Assembly (NCBI RefSeq): GCF_022829605.1
Contig: NZ_JAKSYD010000107.1
Location: 1 to 35,517, forward strand
Length of the DNA: 35,517 bases
Origin: Methylobacterium sp. E-065
Lineage (GTDB): Bacteria > Pseudomonadota > Alphaproteobacteria > Rhizobiales > Beijerinckiaceae
Direction of reading: 5' to 3'
This document shows, piece by piece, positions 1-9,341 of the stretch (the stretch's first letter is position 1; every line of letters starts with the position of its first letter). The translations under genes and the position numbers were made by a program. The notes under the pieces were generated by a model. It was not told the origin of the DNA and ran no database searches. It worked only from the letters and a program-made list of their open reading frames with translations.

Positions 1-141
1 CAGCGGCCTGACCGGGCGACACCGCCCCCGGCGCTGCGGACGGGGCTGAACCACCGGCTATCGCCGGTCAGCCGAAACCGTCCAAACGACGGAAATCATC
101 TCCGACGCCGCCAAATCAGGACTTCTTCAGCAGCCTGTTAG
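1..141. mobile_element. Possible right end of an IS5-type element
   Basis: Bases 122-141 (CTTCTTCAGCAGCCTGTTAG) closely match both ends of the insertion sequence at 28972-30473. That element's right end reads TTCTGCAACAGCCTGTTAG, and the reverse complement of its left end reads CTTCTTCAAGAGCCTGCTAG. The first 120 bases would then be the inside of a related element that begins outside the window. One frame is open from base 1 to a TAG inside the repeat, as in the other element, but its translation is not recognisable. This is inference from the terminal motif only. Confidence 0.35.
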
Positions 142-787
142 TGCGCAGGGAGGCTGGACTGGGTCAGTCCTACGGAGATGCCCGAACCGTCCTGCGAGAC
201 GCGGGACGTCACCGTTGCGCCCTTGAAGGCCGCCAGAACGGCGGCCGCTCCGAAGGGCCGCCTGGACCGATGTCATTTCGGAAGCAAACCGCGATGCGTT
301 CGTGCGCCGAGCGGAATGTCGGCTTTTGGGCGGCAACCCAATCACGGCTCACCAGCCGAGCTGTGGTCCACTGCCGGGTGTTTGCGGTCGAGGCAGTGGC
401 TTTCGCGGATCGACCCATGCCCAGCAGGCTTCCTCGATCCGGCCACTCGTATTCTATGGCCCACTGCCGCTTAGTTGGCACTGATCCGTGTCACGCGTCG
501 GCCGGGGCCTGCATGAACATCGCCACAGGGCAGGCTGCTAAAGGCGCACCCAAACCAGACCAACCGCTGCTGACTTGAACGTCCGGTTTCGGCCGCAGCG
601 GCGAAGGCTGCTCACTACCTCCAGCCGAAGTTGCTGGAAGGCTGACAAACGACCGCTTTAGAGAAGCGCAAACAGCGCTTCCGGCGTCTGAGTTGGGTCG
701 GAAGCAGCTGTGACTGACGGTCCGCCCACGGCGCTCTCCTAGCGGGCAACCGCGTCGGTCTCCGTTAGAGTACCGAGTTTGGCCTGA
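142..787. other. Intergenic stretch without a recognisable gene
   Basis: Every open frame here is a high-GC frame without family resemblance, a plausible ribosome binding site or low-complexity protein signature. The only structured content I see is a copy of the dispersed intergenic repeat at 625-700. Confidence 0.5.
625..700 (+). repeat. Dispersed intergenic repeat, module X
   Basis: This copy starts CCGAAGTTGCTGGAAGG, contains GACCGCTTTAGAGAAGCG and ends GAGTTGGGTCG. The same order of blocks recurs at 4841-4913, 9174-9249 and 25382-25455. It is non-coding and always intergenic in this window. Confidence 0.75.
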
Positions 788-876
788 TCTAAAACGAAAG
801 AGGCCGCCCCGTCTGGAGCGGCCCAAGTCTAGGGAGGAAACGCCCACAAAGGGCAGCACGTTGTTGAGACGTGCGC
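788..876 (-). ncRNA. Candidate small RNA with anti-Shine-Dalgarno motif
   Basis: Read on the minus strand, this stretch shows three hairpins in order. First is GCACGT/ACGTGC (856-861 with 869-874). Second is GCCC/GGGC with a five-base loop (842-845 with 851-854). Third is a GGCCGC/GCGGCC stem followed by a T-rich tract (terminator). Between the second and third lies unpaired GUUUCCUCCCUAGACUU (about 825-841), whose UCCUCCC can pair with Shine-Dalgarno sequences. Alphaproteobacterial trans-acting sRNAs such as the suhB/alpha-r14 type share this layout and a CCUCC-rich loop. Family assignment is from memory. The 5' end is unknown and could lie further toward base 930. Confidence 0.5.
790..823 (-). 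terminator. Rho-independent terminator of the sRNA candidate
   Basis: A six-base GC-only stem (802-807 with 818-823) is followed on the minus strand by CTCTTTCGTTTT. The T-rich side fixes the minus strand as the direction of termination. Confidence 0.6.
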
Positions 877-1507
877 TGCGGCAACAATGTTGCGCTGCGA
901 TGGTTCCGCAATGCAGAGACCACCGACCAAGCCGTCAGGGTGTGACTGCCAGCCCGACCGGTGGCTGCCCGCGGGGGATGCAGGCATCGTTGGGTTGCAA
1001 GCTTGAGACCAGGCTTCCTCTATATCGAATTTCTGATACCTCCGACGCACGGGACACGTGGGCATAGCTATTGTTTGAGATGCTCAACCATGTCCCCAAT
1101 GTTCCCCGTTCAAGCAATCGCGAATCCGCTTGCGGCTAGGATCGCGGAGCATGTTCTTGCCCAGCCTCGGTCATCACGAGGATGGGGTTCACCTTGGCCT
1201 CGAACGCGAATGGCTTGCTCGGCACCGCTGTCCCGAGCTGCAGCTGTCCGCTTTTGAGAAGCACCGACGGCTGTACGTGCGGCCGAAATGGGTCGATAGG
1301 AGGCCGTCCGCTTTTCCAGCGGGCCTGCTCCGAAGCGGACAGGTCGCTTACGGCCAGTTCCAGCCCCGCCGGTGGGCACCCATGAACGTCTGGGTTGGGT
1401 GGATTCCAGCCAGTCTGTTTTCGGGCAGTAATCGATGAGAGCGGACATCGCCCCCGTGCCCACTCACGGCCCTTTGCTGAAGCCGAGAACGTTCGCTCTT
1501 AGGCGGC
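877..1507. other. Intergenic stretch with repeat copy
   Basis: No gene is recognisable. The main content is a copy of repeat modules Y and Z (1289-1450). Bases 1246-1280 look like a degenerate module X (GTCCGCTTTTGAGAAGC). Confidence 0.5.
1289..1450 (+). repeat. Dispersed intergenic repeat, modules Y and Z
   Basis: Module Y (1289-1356) contains GGTCGATAGGAGGCCGTCC and the inverted pair GTCCGCTT / GAAGCGGAC. Module Z (1383-1450) begins GAACGTCTGGGTTGGGTGG and ends GAGCGGACATCG. The same pair recurs contiguously at 4905-5074 and, more degenerate, at 24481-24628. Confidence 0.75.
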
Positions 1508-4500
1508 CTACGGGGCCTTGTTCACCAGCTTCGCGATGGCGGCGACGATCTGGCGAAGTTGGATCGGCTTCTGGAGCCGCTCGACGCCGTCGAACTCGGC
1601 GGGGATGACTTCCAGGTCGTAGCCGGTGGTGAAGACGAACGGGATACCCTGGTTCTTCAAGGTCTCGGCGAGTTTGAACGAGGGCCCCAAGCCGAGATTG
1701 ATGTCGATCACCGCAGCGTCAGGACGCTGCTCCGCCAACTCGTCCCGCGCGGCCTCTTCGTTGGGGCATGGCCCAAGCACCTCGGCTCCCGCGCCGCGCA
1801 GGGCGCGCGCGGCATCTGTGGCAAGATAGAAGTCGTCCTCCACCACAAGCACCCGGTGGCCGCCGAGATCCGCCTCATCGGTCATGTCGAGGGCCCCTCC
1901 GAACACGTTCGCGCGCTGCGGCGCATCCGTCTCCAGGATGCTGGCTCCATCCCGCAGCGCGAACTCCAGGTGGCAGTGCGCACCACCCGGCTCGATGACA
2001 ACCTTACCCCTACCGCCGAGTTCGTAAGGGATGCGCTCCTCGATCAACTCGCTGCCGAAGCCCCGCCGCCGCGGCATGGACGGATCAGGTGGTGGGCGCT
2101 CGGGTGCGCCTGTCTCGGCCCAGTCGAAGCCGAGCCACGACGTTCCGCGCTTCTCGAACGTCACCCAGCGGACCGTGACGTGACCGTCCGGGACCGACAG
2201 GCCGCCGTACTTGAGCGCGTTGGTGGTCAACTCGTGGACCGCCAGCGTCAACACCTCGGCGGCTTTGGGCGACAGGATGAGGTCCGGCCCCTCGATCGTG
2301 AATTGCCCCTCATGGTGCGCCTGGGCGTCGAGTTCGTCCTGCACGATGCCGGTGATGCCGACGCCCGCATTGGCCGCGCGGGTCAGCAGCGTCTGGACGC
2401 GGGCGAGCGTCAGCAGGCGCCCGGCCATGAGCGCGGTGTACTCGGTTACGCTCGCGGCGCGCTCGCCGGTCCGGGCGGTGATCGAGCGGATCATGGCCAT
2501 GATGTTGCGCACCCGGTGCTGCAACTCGGCCAGGAGCACGGCCGTATGCTCGGTGGCGAGTTTGGCCTCGGTCACGTCCTGGGTGATGCCGCCGATGCGT
2601 TGGACCCGACTATTCATATCGTACAGCGGGAAGTCTGTGTTCCGGAGCCAGCGGAAGCTGCCGTCCGCGGGCTGTTGAATGCGGAACTCGTGCACGGCGA
2701 CATCGCCTGTCAGCGCCTTCTTGAGGTGCCCCAAAGCCACGTCGCGGTCCTCGGGCACGATCAGTGCGGCCCAGCGTGTCACTTCGCCCAACAGGGCGTC
2801 CGGTTCGACGCCGTAGATCGTCGCCATGGCGGGACTAACGAAATCCATCGCCAGCGTATCCGCGTCCCTGATCCAAAGGCCCGCGGCTGAGGCATTCGCG
2901 AACTGCCGGAACCGCTCATCGCTGGCCCGCAGCGCCACCTCGGTCTGGGCACGCTTCATTGCCGCCCACGTGCGTTCGGCGACATCCTCCAGAAACTTGA
3001 GTTCCCCGTCAGTCCAGTCATGCGGTTGCGTAGTCGGCGCGACCAAACACCAGATCGCATTGTTCTCACCCTTGCGAAGAACCGCAGCGAGCATGGCGCG
3101 CAGTCCCAGCATTTCGCTCATCGACCGCCTGTCGGTTTCGGAGAGGCTGGCGTCGCTCAGGAGGTCGCTGATGATGAGAGGTCCGGTCTCCAGCCGCTTC
3201 ATTCCCTCGGGGAAATCAGCGATCCGATACTCGCCGGAAAGCGCCCGTAGTTCCGACGACCGATACTCAGGCCCAATCCAGCCGAGTCCTTCTTCGTGCG
3301 CATAGCGGCAGATGTAACTGCGCTCGACCTTGAACTGCTCGGCCACCAACCGCGTGGCGAGGTCGCCTATCGCCTCCGGGTCCGTCATCGCCCGGAACGC
3401 GTCGCTGAGCTTAAGCAGGAAGGCTTGACGCTCTTCGCTCTCACGTGCGGCAATCTCCGCCTGCTTGCGCTCGGTAATGTCTTGCAAGGTCCCGAAAACC
3501 CGGACGGGGCGGCGAGCGTCGTCGCTTCCGGCGAAATAGACTTGCCCATGGCTCAGCACCCAAGGGTGGCCGAGCGGCCCGAGACGGCTGAGCCGATGCT
3601 CGAAGACGAACTTGCCGTCCGACGCGCTGTCCATCGCGCGGACGAGGCCAGGATCGACGCACGGACGGTCGTCTAAGTGCACGCAATTCTCCATAATGCG
3701 TGCGCCGATGACAGTCTCGTCCGGTGCGATATCCATTAGCTCCCTGAACCGCTCGTTGGTAGTCAAGTGGTCGCTGACCAAGTCCCACTCGTATACCGCC
3801 AGTCCCGTCGCTTCGAGCGCCAGTTGCAGTCGTCCCTCGCTTTGGCGCAACGCCTCCTCAGCTTGCTTACGCTCGCCAATGTCGATGTTCATCCCGACCC
3901 AATTTTCAACGCTCCCTCTTTGATCGAGCACGGGAGCCGCGCGAACATTGGTCATGCGCCATCCGCCATCGGGGGCACGGAGGCGGAACTCGGCGTTGAC
4001 GAGCCCGTGAACCGCGACGGCCTCTCGCCATTGCCGCTCGGCATAGGCGCGGTCATCGGGATGAATTGCGTTCAGCCAGCCGTAGCCGAGCCACTGCTCC
4101 TGGTTCTGCCCGGTGTAGGCACGCCAACTCGGGCTGTCGGTCACGACAAAGCCCGCAGCGGCGGTCTCCCATGTCGCCTGCGCCCAACTATCGATCAATA
4201 AGCGGTGCCGCGCATCGCTCGCGCGCAAGGCAGCCTCTACACGCAAGCGTGCGCCGATCTCGAAGCCCGTCATGTGGACGAAAGCGACTTGCTCGTCCGC
4301 CTCGCACACGGGTGTCAGCACCGCGTCGAAAACATCAGCCGCCTCGCCCTCGCCGCGCGTGTCGAGCGGCTGCCCTGCCACTTGAACGGCCTCGCCCGCG
4401 AAGGCGCGCTCGTAGAACGGCGCCACCGTTGCCCAGCCGTCCGGGAAGGTCTCGGGAAGCGGGCGACCGAGAGCAGTCGGGTGTCGCGCGCCGAAGAGCT

Positions 4501-4717
4501 TGGCGGCGGCGGCGTTGTAGATCAGGACGCGCTCAGGTCCGCACACGAGGCTCGACACAAGCGGGCTGGCGAGTACCTGCTCGACCATGACCCTGAGGCG
4601 CTCCGACCACGCGGCGCTCGGCCCGAGCGGCGTCGCAGCCCAGTCGAATGCGCGAATGTGCGCGGCCATCTCTTCGTCACCGCGGGGCCATCCCAGATGG
4701 GTCTGCGTCATGCCCAT
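1508..4717 (-). CDS. Hybrid HWE-family sensor histidine kinase with PAS, GAF and receiver domains
   Basis: This is a cytoplasmic sensor kinase of 1069 residues with no membrane segment. Order: PAS-like N terminus (about 20-160), PAS (165-285), PAS (295-420), GAF (430-590), PAS (600-720), HWE/HisKA_2 dimerisation domain with the phospho-accepting histidine in LQHRVRN (His734), ATPase domain with HELTTNALKYGG and the family's W-x-E in DWAETG, then a C-terminal receiver with VVEDD and the phospho-acceptor aspartate in AVIDINL. HWE kinases feed stress, light or two-component circuits; the signal here is unknown. The frame stays open 333 bases further upstream, but that part lies in the repeat at 4841-5074 and is not protein-like. 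I therefore start at the ATG at 4717 (or 4711); neither has a strong ribosome binding site. No cognate regulator is adjacent. Confidence 0.9.
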   Translation of the reverse strand: MGMTQTHLGWPRGDEEMAAHIRAFDWAATPLGPSAAWSERLRVMVEQVLASPLVSSLVCGPERVLIYNAAAAKLFGARHPTALGRPLPETFPDGWATVAPFYERAFAGEAVQVAGQPLDTRGEGEAADVFDAVLTPVCEADEQVAFVHMTGFEIGARLRVEAALRASDARHRLLIDSWAQATWETAAAGFVVTDSPSWRAYTGQNQEQWLGYGWLNAIHPDDRAYAERQWREAVAVHGLVNAEFRLRAPDGGWRMTNVRAAPVLDQRGSVENWVGMNIDIGERKQAEEALRQSEGRLQLALEATGLAVYEWDLVSDHLTTNERFRELMDIAPDETVIGARIMENCVHLDDRPCVDPGLVRAMDSASDGKFVFEHRLSRLGPLGHPWVLSHGQVYFAGSDDARRPVRVFGTLQDITERKQAEIAARESEERQAFLLKLSDAFRAMTDPEAIGDLATRLVAEQFKVERSYICRYAHEEGLGWIGPEYRSSELRALSGEYRIADFPEGMKRLETGPLIISDLLSDASLSETDRRSMSEMLGLRAMLAAVLRKGENNAIWCLVAPTTQPHDWTDGELKFLEDVAERTWAAMKRAQTEVALRASDERFRQFANASAAGLWIRDADTLAMDFVSPAMATIYGVEPDALLGEVTRWAALIVPEDRDVALGHLKKALTGDVAVHEFRIQQPADGSFRWLRNTDFPLYDMNSRVQRIGGITQDVTEAKLATEHTAVLLAELQHRVRNIMAMIRSITARTGERAASVTEYTALMAGRLLTLARVQTLLTRAANAGVGITGIVQDELDAQAHHEGQFTIEGPDLILSPKAAEVLTLAVHELTTNALKYGGLSVPDGHVTVRWVTFEKRGTSWLGFDWAETGAPERPPPDPSMPRRRGFGSELIEERIPYELGGRGKVVIEPGGAHCHLEFALRDGASILETDAPQRANVFGGALDMTDEADLGGHRVLVVEDDFYLATDAARALRGAGAEVLGPCPNEEAARDELAEQRPDAAVIDINLGLGPSFKLAETLKNQGIPFVFTTGYDLEVIPAEFDGVERLQKPIQLRQIVAAIAKLVNKAP

Positions 4718-4840
4718 CCAAGAGGCGGGCGCAGCCGATCCGGTCAACTGATCCAGATTAGGTCCGGCGGTCCTGACCGATAAAGGGCGCTTGGTCCGCT
4801 TGCCGCCGCAACATGAACAGCCGCTCCCTCCTCCGAGGTG

Positions 4841-5074
4841 AAGTTGCCGAACGACTGACGAACGGCCGCTTCGGGAGAACGCCGACTGCGCTCTCGGCGG
4901 CTGAGTTGGGTCGATAGGAGGCTGTCCGCTTTTCCGGTAGCCGGCCTCCGAAGCAGACCGGCGGCTTTCGGCTAGTTCCGGTCGCTTTGGGGATCGCTGG
5001 TGAACGGCTGGGTTGGGTGGTTTCCTGCCTGTCCGCTTCCGCTCAAACATGGCGCGGAAGCGGACGTTCGAGCG
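4841..5074 (+). repeat. Full-length composite intergenic repeat (modules X-Y-Z)
   Basis: This is the only copy in the window with all three modules contiguous: X 4841-4913, Y 4905-4975 and Z 5001-5074. Module Z contains GTCCGCTTCCGC and GCGGAAGCGGAC as inverted arms. It sits between the kinase and the chemotaxis receptor genes, and its spurious open frame explains the apparent N-terminal extension of the kinase. Confidence 0.8.
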
Positions 5075-5080
5075 TTCGTC

Positions 5081-6769
5081 TCAGGCCGCGCGAACGGTGG
5101 CGAGGAAGCGCCCGACCTCGGCCGTAAGGTGCTCGGATTGACGCGAGAGTTCCGACGCCGCTCCGAGCACTTGGCTCGCTGCGGCGCCGGTGTCCTCGGC
5201 CGCGCTCGCGACGCCGGCGATGTTGCTTGTCACCTCACCAGTCCCCTGCGCTGCCTGAGAGACGTTCCTGACGATCTCCTGAGTGGCCGCGCCCTGTTCC
5301 TCGACCGCCGCTGCAATCGACGTCGCAACGCCGCTGATTTCGCGGATCCGCCCCGTGATCCCGGCAATCGAGGTGACCGCTTGACCGGTCGAGGCCTGGA
5401 TCTGGGCGATCTGCCCCGAGATCTCGCCTGTCGCCTTGGCAGTCTGCTCAGCGAGCGCCTTCACCTCAGAGGCCACCACGGCGAAGCCGCGCCCGGCTGC
5501 GCCAGCGCGCGCCGCTTCGATCGTCGCGTTCAGAGCCAGCAGGTTCGTCTGCCCAGCGATCGAAGAGATCATCGTGACAACGTCTCCGATGCGCGAGACC
5601 GCGGCGCTCAGCTCCTGAACGAGGGCGGCGGTCTGGCCGGCTTCGGTCACAGCAGTCCGGGCGAGATCCGCCGAGCCGGCCACTTGCCGACCAATCTCCT
5701 GAACGGAGGACCCGAGCTCCTCAGCGGCCGCGGCGACGGTGTTGACGTTCGAGGCGGCCTCCTCGGCGGCCGCGGCCACCGTGGTCGACTGGCTGGCCGT
5801 TTCCGTCGCCGTGGCGGTCATGGTCTGCGCGGTGGCCTGTAGCTCCGTCGCGGAGGACGACACCATGCCGATGACGCCACCGACGGCGGCCTCGAAGTCG
5901 TCGGCCATCTGCCGCATGCCAGCCTTGCGCTGTTCCTCGGCGGCCAAACGCGCCTGGGCGGTCTCCGCTTCGAGCTGGCGGGTGCGGATCAGGTTGTCCT
6001 TAAACACCTGGACGGCAGTCGCCATCGCGCCGATCTCGTCCCGACGCTGGCGGTAGGGAACGTCGATAGCAGCGTCGCCCTCCGCGAGATGGGCCATGGT
6101 CCCAGTCATGGTCTCGATCGGGCGGGAGATCCGCAGAAATCCGAATGCTGCGGCGCTCGCGGCAGCGATGATCGCCAGTACGAGGGCGACGTATGCAGCA
6201 AGTGTGGCGGCATCGGCCCCTGACAATGCCCTTTCGGCATCGTTTCGAGCGCCACCTTGATTGAGGGTGGTATCACGGCCCAGTATGTCGCGAATCTCAT
6301 TGAAGATCTGGACGGTCTCAGGCTTGCTGATCACGGCCAGTGCTTCGTTCGGCCGATGACCGTCAATCAGATGGAGTGCCTCAGCCTCCAACGCCTGATA
6401 GCGGACCCAGTTCGCCATGAAAGCTTCGTAGAGACTGCGCTCTTCCGTTGACGAGATCATAGGCTCGTAGATCGCCCTCAATTTCGTGAGCTTCTCGTCA
6501 GCCAATTCGAGCTGTTTCCTGATTTCGCTCGGCTCCGTCCCAGCTGCCTGTGCAAACAGGCGCAATTGCCTGATCCTGAAATCAGCGGCGGCGTCTCTGA
6601 CGCTACTGATCGCGACGACGGATGGCAGCCAATTTGTTGCGACTTCATTCACCGAATGACGCACGGTCGAGAGCTGGATGATAGCGAGGATGCCTTGACT
6701 GACCGTGATCAGGGCCAAAAAGGCGAAGGCTGAGGCGAGGGACGCCTTGAGGGATAGATGGAAGCGCAT
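5081..6769 (-). CDS. Methyl-accepting chemotaxis protein
   Basis: A transmembrane chemoreceptor of 562 residues. The first membrane segment is at about 10-34, a periplasmic four-helix-bundle sensor at about 35-190, the second membrane segment at about 188-211, HAMP at 212-264 and the signalling domain at about 300-560. The conserved hairpin tip is visible as [20 protein letters not shown], followed by [21 protein letters not shown]. The protein ends RAA without a CheR/CheB-tethering pentapeptide. It signals to CheA/CheW, which are not encoded nearby, so it is an orphan receptor. The start at 6769 gives a normal positively charged N terminus before the first membrane helix. The ligand cannot be predicted. 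Confidence 0.93.
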   Translation of the reverse strand: MRFHLSLKASLASAFAFLALITVSQGILAIIQLSTVRHSVNEVATNWLPSVVAISSVRDAAADFRIRQLRLFAQAAGTEPSEIRKQLELADEKLTKLRAIYEPMISSTEERSLYEAFMANWVRYQALEAEALHLIDGHRPNEALAVISKPETVQIFNEIRDILGRDTTLNQGGARNDAERALSGADAATLAAYVALVLAIIAAASAAAFGFLRISRPIETMTGTMAHLAEGDAAIDVPYRQRRDEIGAMATAVQVFKDNLIRTRQLEAETAQARLAAEEQRKAGMRQMADDFEAAVGGVIGMVSSSATELQATAQTMTATATETASQSTTVAAAAEEAASNVNTVAAAAEELGSSVQEIGRQVAGSADLARTAVTEAGQTAALVQELSAAVSRIGDVVTMISSIAGQTNLLALNATIEAARAGAAGRGFAVVASEVKALAEQTAKATGEISGQIAQIQASTGQAVTSIAGITGRIREISGVATSIAAAVEEQGAATQEIVRNVSQAAQGTGEVTSNIAGVASAAEDTGAAASQVLGAASELSRQSEHLTAEVGRFLATVRAA

Positions 6770-6887
6770 CGATTATTTCATCGCGGGAGAGACCAAGCGA
6801 TGCGCCGCGCGTGCAATCGCCAGTATTCAGAGCTTTCGACACTGGCAGCAACAGGTTAATCGGCTGATTGGTTTTTATCGTGTCAAG

Positions 6888-6903
6888 ATCACGTTTTCGT
6901 GAT
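6888..6903. promoter_or_regulatory. Inverted repeat upstream of the chemoreceptor gene
   Basis: ATCACGTTTTCGTGAT forms a six-base perfect stem with a TTTT loop, about 120 bases upstream of the receptor's start and inside an AT-rich tract. It may be a regulator-binding site. No regulator can be named from sequence alone. Confidence 0.3.
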
Positions 6904-7063
6904 ATATAATGTGCACTTTTTGAGCAAATCTAGTATCAAAAATCGTTTATCTACTATTTTACTTGAAAGATTTTAGACATACGAGCAAAGCGCTTCGTCG
7001 AGCCGACCAGGCTGATTTGGGGATTTGTCAAAAGACGTATGGGCCGACCGGATCGAGTCGGAT

Positions 7064-7133
7064 GCCGAATGGCTGCTTGGGGTGGTTTTCTGCCTGCCCG
7101 TTCCCAGACAGCGGATGCATCGAAGCGGACATC
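7064..7133 (+). repeat. Dispersed intergenic repeat, module Z
   Basis: A degenerate copy of module Z without X or Y: GAATGGCTGCTTGGGGTGG, then TTTTCTGCCTGCCCG, ending GAAGCGGACATCG. It has the same orientation as the other copies. Confidence 0.6.
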
Positions 7134-7249
7134 GCCGCTGGTACCGATCACGACCCTTTCGGGCCTTGAGCCCGGACTTTTTGAAGCCCCGCTCTGGAAC
7201 AGAGGCGGACGCCGTTCAGGCGGCCATCACGCCAGCTCGTCGGGACCCT

Positions 7250-8233
7250 TTAAGCGCGCCTCGCGCCCGTCGAGCCGGCATCCTGCTTGTCTCCGACACC
7301 TGCGGATAACAGCCTGTCCCAGGGCGCCGGGGACGGAAACACCTCCCCGAGGAAAGCCAGGAAGGCTTTCACGTTCGGGTTGCTGCGACGGCTTTCCGGC
7401 CATAGCGCCGTGATGACGGAACGCTCGACGGCGAATTCCTGCAGAACCGGCACCAGCAAGCCCCGCTCGACGTACGGGGCCGCGATGTAGGTGGGTGAGA
7501 TGCCGATGCCGCCGCCGGCCACCAGGACGGCCGCCACGGCGTCGCTGAAGTCCGTGACGATGCCGGCGTTCGGCGTGATCTCGACCGCACGGCCGCCGAC
7601 CCGGAACGGCCAGCGCAGAGCCTGGCCCGTGTTCTGGAAGCGAAAGTTTACGCAGTCGTGGCGAACCAGATCGTCCGGATGCCCCGGGGTGCCGCGACGC
7701 TGCAGGTAGCCCGGCGAGGCGAAGGCGCAGAGCCAGTGCGGCGCAAGACGCCGGGAGATCAGGCGCGTGTCTGCGAGCTCGCCCACCCGGATCGCGACAT
7801 CGATGCCTTCCTCGATCAGGTCCACGAAGCGGTCGCCCAGGCGCAGGTCGATGGACAGCTTCGGGTGACGCTCGCGGAAGCGCGGCAGCGCCGGGGCCAG
7901 CAGATGCACCCCGACGGGGAACGGCGCCGTCACCTTCAAGGTGCCGGCAGGCTCGGAGCGCGCTGCCACGGCGGCCTGCTCGATCTCCTCGGCCTCGCGC
8001 AGTAGACGGAGCGCTCGCTCATGCAGATCGCGGCCTTCCGGCGTCAGGGTCAGCGAGCGCGTTGTGCGGGTGAACAGGCTCAAGCCCAACCGCTCCTCCA
8101 GCCGCTGCACGCTCTTGCTCACCGCCGAGGGCGAGATGCCTAGGGAGCGTGCGGCGGCGGTGTAGCTGCCGAGCGAAGCCGAGCGCGCGAAGGCGATGAT
8201 GCCAGTGAGACGGTCGAGGCCGATCTGTTCCAT
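7250..8233 (-). CDS. LysR-family transcriptional regulator
   Basis: 327 residues with the N-terminal winged helix-turn-helix at about 5-62 ([20 protein letters not shown], then a [18 protein letters not shown] wing) and a C-terminal effector-binding domain. I chose the ATG at 8233, giving [12 protein letters not shown], because LysR proteins begin just before the DNA-binding domain. The longer frame to 8341 would overlap the divergent gene. It is divergent from the short-chain dehydrogenase gene at 8340 with a 106-base gap, the classical arrangement for a LysR regulator controlling its neighbour. The effector is unknown. Confidence 0.9.
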   Translation of the reverse strand: MEQIGLDRLTGIIAFARSASLGSYTAAARSLGISPSAVSKSVQRLEERLGLSLFTRTTRSLTLTPEGRDLHERALRLLREAEEIEQAAVAARSEPAGTLKVTAPFPVGVHLLAPALPRFRERHPKLSIDLRLGDRFVDLIEEGIDVAIRVGELADTRLISRRLAPHWLCAFASPGYLQRRGTPGHPDDLVRHDCVNFRFQNTGQALRWPFRVGGRAVEITPNAGIVTDFSDAVAAVLVAGGGIGISPTYIAAPYVERGLLVPVLQEFAVERSVITALWPESRRSNPNVKAFLAFLGEVFPSPAPWDRLLSAGVGDKQDAGSTGARRA

Positions 8234-8339
8234 GACGGCAAGATTGAAGCGAAGACGAGCCTGATTATCAAGCTCGAAGCGATGATCCATTCTTCTTCCC
8301 ACAGGCGCCGTAGCGGCACCATCGAGAAGGATCATCGTC
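8234..8339. promoter_or_regulatory. Divergent promoter region between LysR gene and dehydrogenase gene
   Basis: This gap holds the promoters for both divergent genes and presumably the LysR binding site (T-N11-A type). I did not identify a convincing box by eye. The GAGAAGGATCATCGTC just before 8340 supplies a ribosome binding site for the dehydrogenase. Confidence 0.45.
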
Positions 8340-9062
8340 ATGAGCAGCAGGCTTCAGGATCGCACCGTCGTTATCTTCGGCGGCACCTCCGGCATCGGCC
8401 TGGCGGCCGCTCAGCAGGCCAAGGCCGCGGGTGCCAAGGTCATCGTGGTCGGCTTCAATGCCGAGGGCGCCGAGCGCGTGGCGGCCGAGGGCGGCTTCGC
8501 CGGCTGGCGCGCGGCGGACGTGACCCGGCCCGAGACCATCGCTGCAGCGCTCGCCGACATCCCGCAGGTGGACCACCTCGTATTGCTGGCCGGCACGTTC
8601 GTGGCCGGAAAGGTTCTCGAGGCCGAGGTCGACTACCTGAAGCGGGCCTTCGATGAGCGGATCTGGGCGGCGGTCCACACGCTGCGCGCCCTCGGCGGCC
8701 GACTTGCGCAGGACGGCTCCGTGACCTTCATCTCCGGCGCCCTGGCAGACCGCCCCAGCGCCCAGGGCACCGCCGTGCTCGCGGCTGCTTCTGCCGCCAT
8801 GGAGGCGTTCGCGCGCGGCCTCGCGCTCGAACTGGCACCGATACGGGTGAATACCTTATCACCGGGCACCACCGACACTCCGCTCCTGGCCCGCACGCTC
8901 GGCGCCCATCGCGACGCCTACGTGGCCGCGTTGACCGAGACGCTGCCGCAGCGCCGCCTGGGCACGGCTGAGGAGGCAGGCGCGGCGGTCGTCTTTCTGA
9001 TGGGCAACGGCTTCATGAACGGCGAGACCCTGCACATCGATGGGGGCGCCCGCCTCGTCTGA
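8340..9062 (+). CDS. Short-chain dehydrogenase/reductase-like protein lacking the catalytic Tyr and Lys
   Basis: 240 residues with a Rossmann fold. The cofactor-binding glycine motif is GGTSGIG (14-20), the NAG-like position reads LLAGT (82-86), and a serine is kept in FISGA (Ser132). The catalytic YxxxK is absent: the region reads [14 protein letters not shown] (144-157), with Leu and Ser or Ala where Tyr and Lys are expected. The C-terminal HIDGGARLV is typical of the family. It may bind NAD(P)H without acting as a normal oxidoreductase. I recall similar Tyr-less SDR proteins in related bacteria, so this may be a subfamily trait rather than decay. Ribosome binding site AGAAGGA precedes the ATG. 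Confidence 0.88.
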   Translation: MSSRLQDRTVVIFGGTSGIGLAAAQQAKAAGAKVIVVGFNAEGAERVAAEGGFAGWRAADVTRPETIAAALADIPQVDHLVLLAGTFVAGKVLEAEVDYLKRAFDERIWAAVHTLRALGGRLAQDGSVTFISGALADRPSAQGTAVLAAASAAMEAFARGLALELAPIRVNTLSPGTTDTPLLARTLGAHRDAYVAALTETLPQRRLGTAEEAGAAVVFLMGNGFMNGETLHIDGGARLV

Positions 9063-9173
9063 CATCACCTTGCAGAGGAAAAGTTCGATCCCGACGGCTC
9101 CGTACCGACGGCAGCGGTCGGGGACGAGCGGTCATTCCGGCGGTTTGGCTGAAGGCCTGGAACGCACCTCGAG

Positions 9174-9249
9174 CCGAAATGGCCGGATAGCTGACGAACG
9201 ACCACTTATGGGAAGCGCCCACAGCGCTTCACGCGGCTGAATTGGGTCG
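9174..9249 (+). repeat. Dispersed intergenic repeat, module X
   Basis: It contains CCGAAATGGCCGGATAGC, TGACGAACGACCACTT, GGGAAGCGCCCACAGCGC and ends GAATTGGGTCG. This matches module X at 625-700 and 4841-4913 in order and orientation. Confidence 0.7.
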
Positions 9250-9341
9250 CCAGCGGAACGTCTGCATATGCCTTCAGTCTCCAGAGCCTTGGTCCGGGTG
9301 TCTCCTCGCCTTGTCGGCACGAGCCGGCGAGGAGACAAACG

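Larger units (their letters stand above)
6770..7249. other. AT-rich promoter region and repeat copy
   Basis: About 6860-6965 is far more AT-rich than the rest of the window, which fits the promoter of the chemoreceptor gene on the minus strand. It contains the perfect hairpin ATCACG-TTTT-CGTGAT at 6888-6903, which could be an operator. Further right is a copy of repeat module Z at 7064-7133. No gene is visible. Confidence 0.5.

Noticed and set aside
4718..5050. N-terminal extension of 111 codons for the hybrid kinase
   Set aside because: It lies inside the intergenic repeat and lacks protein-like composition; the PAS region starts just after the ATG at 4717.
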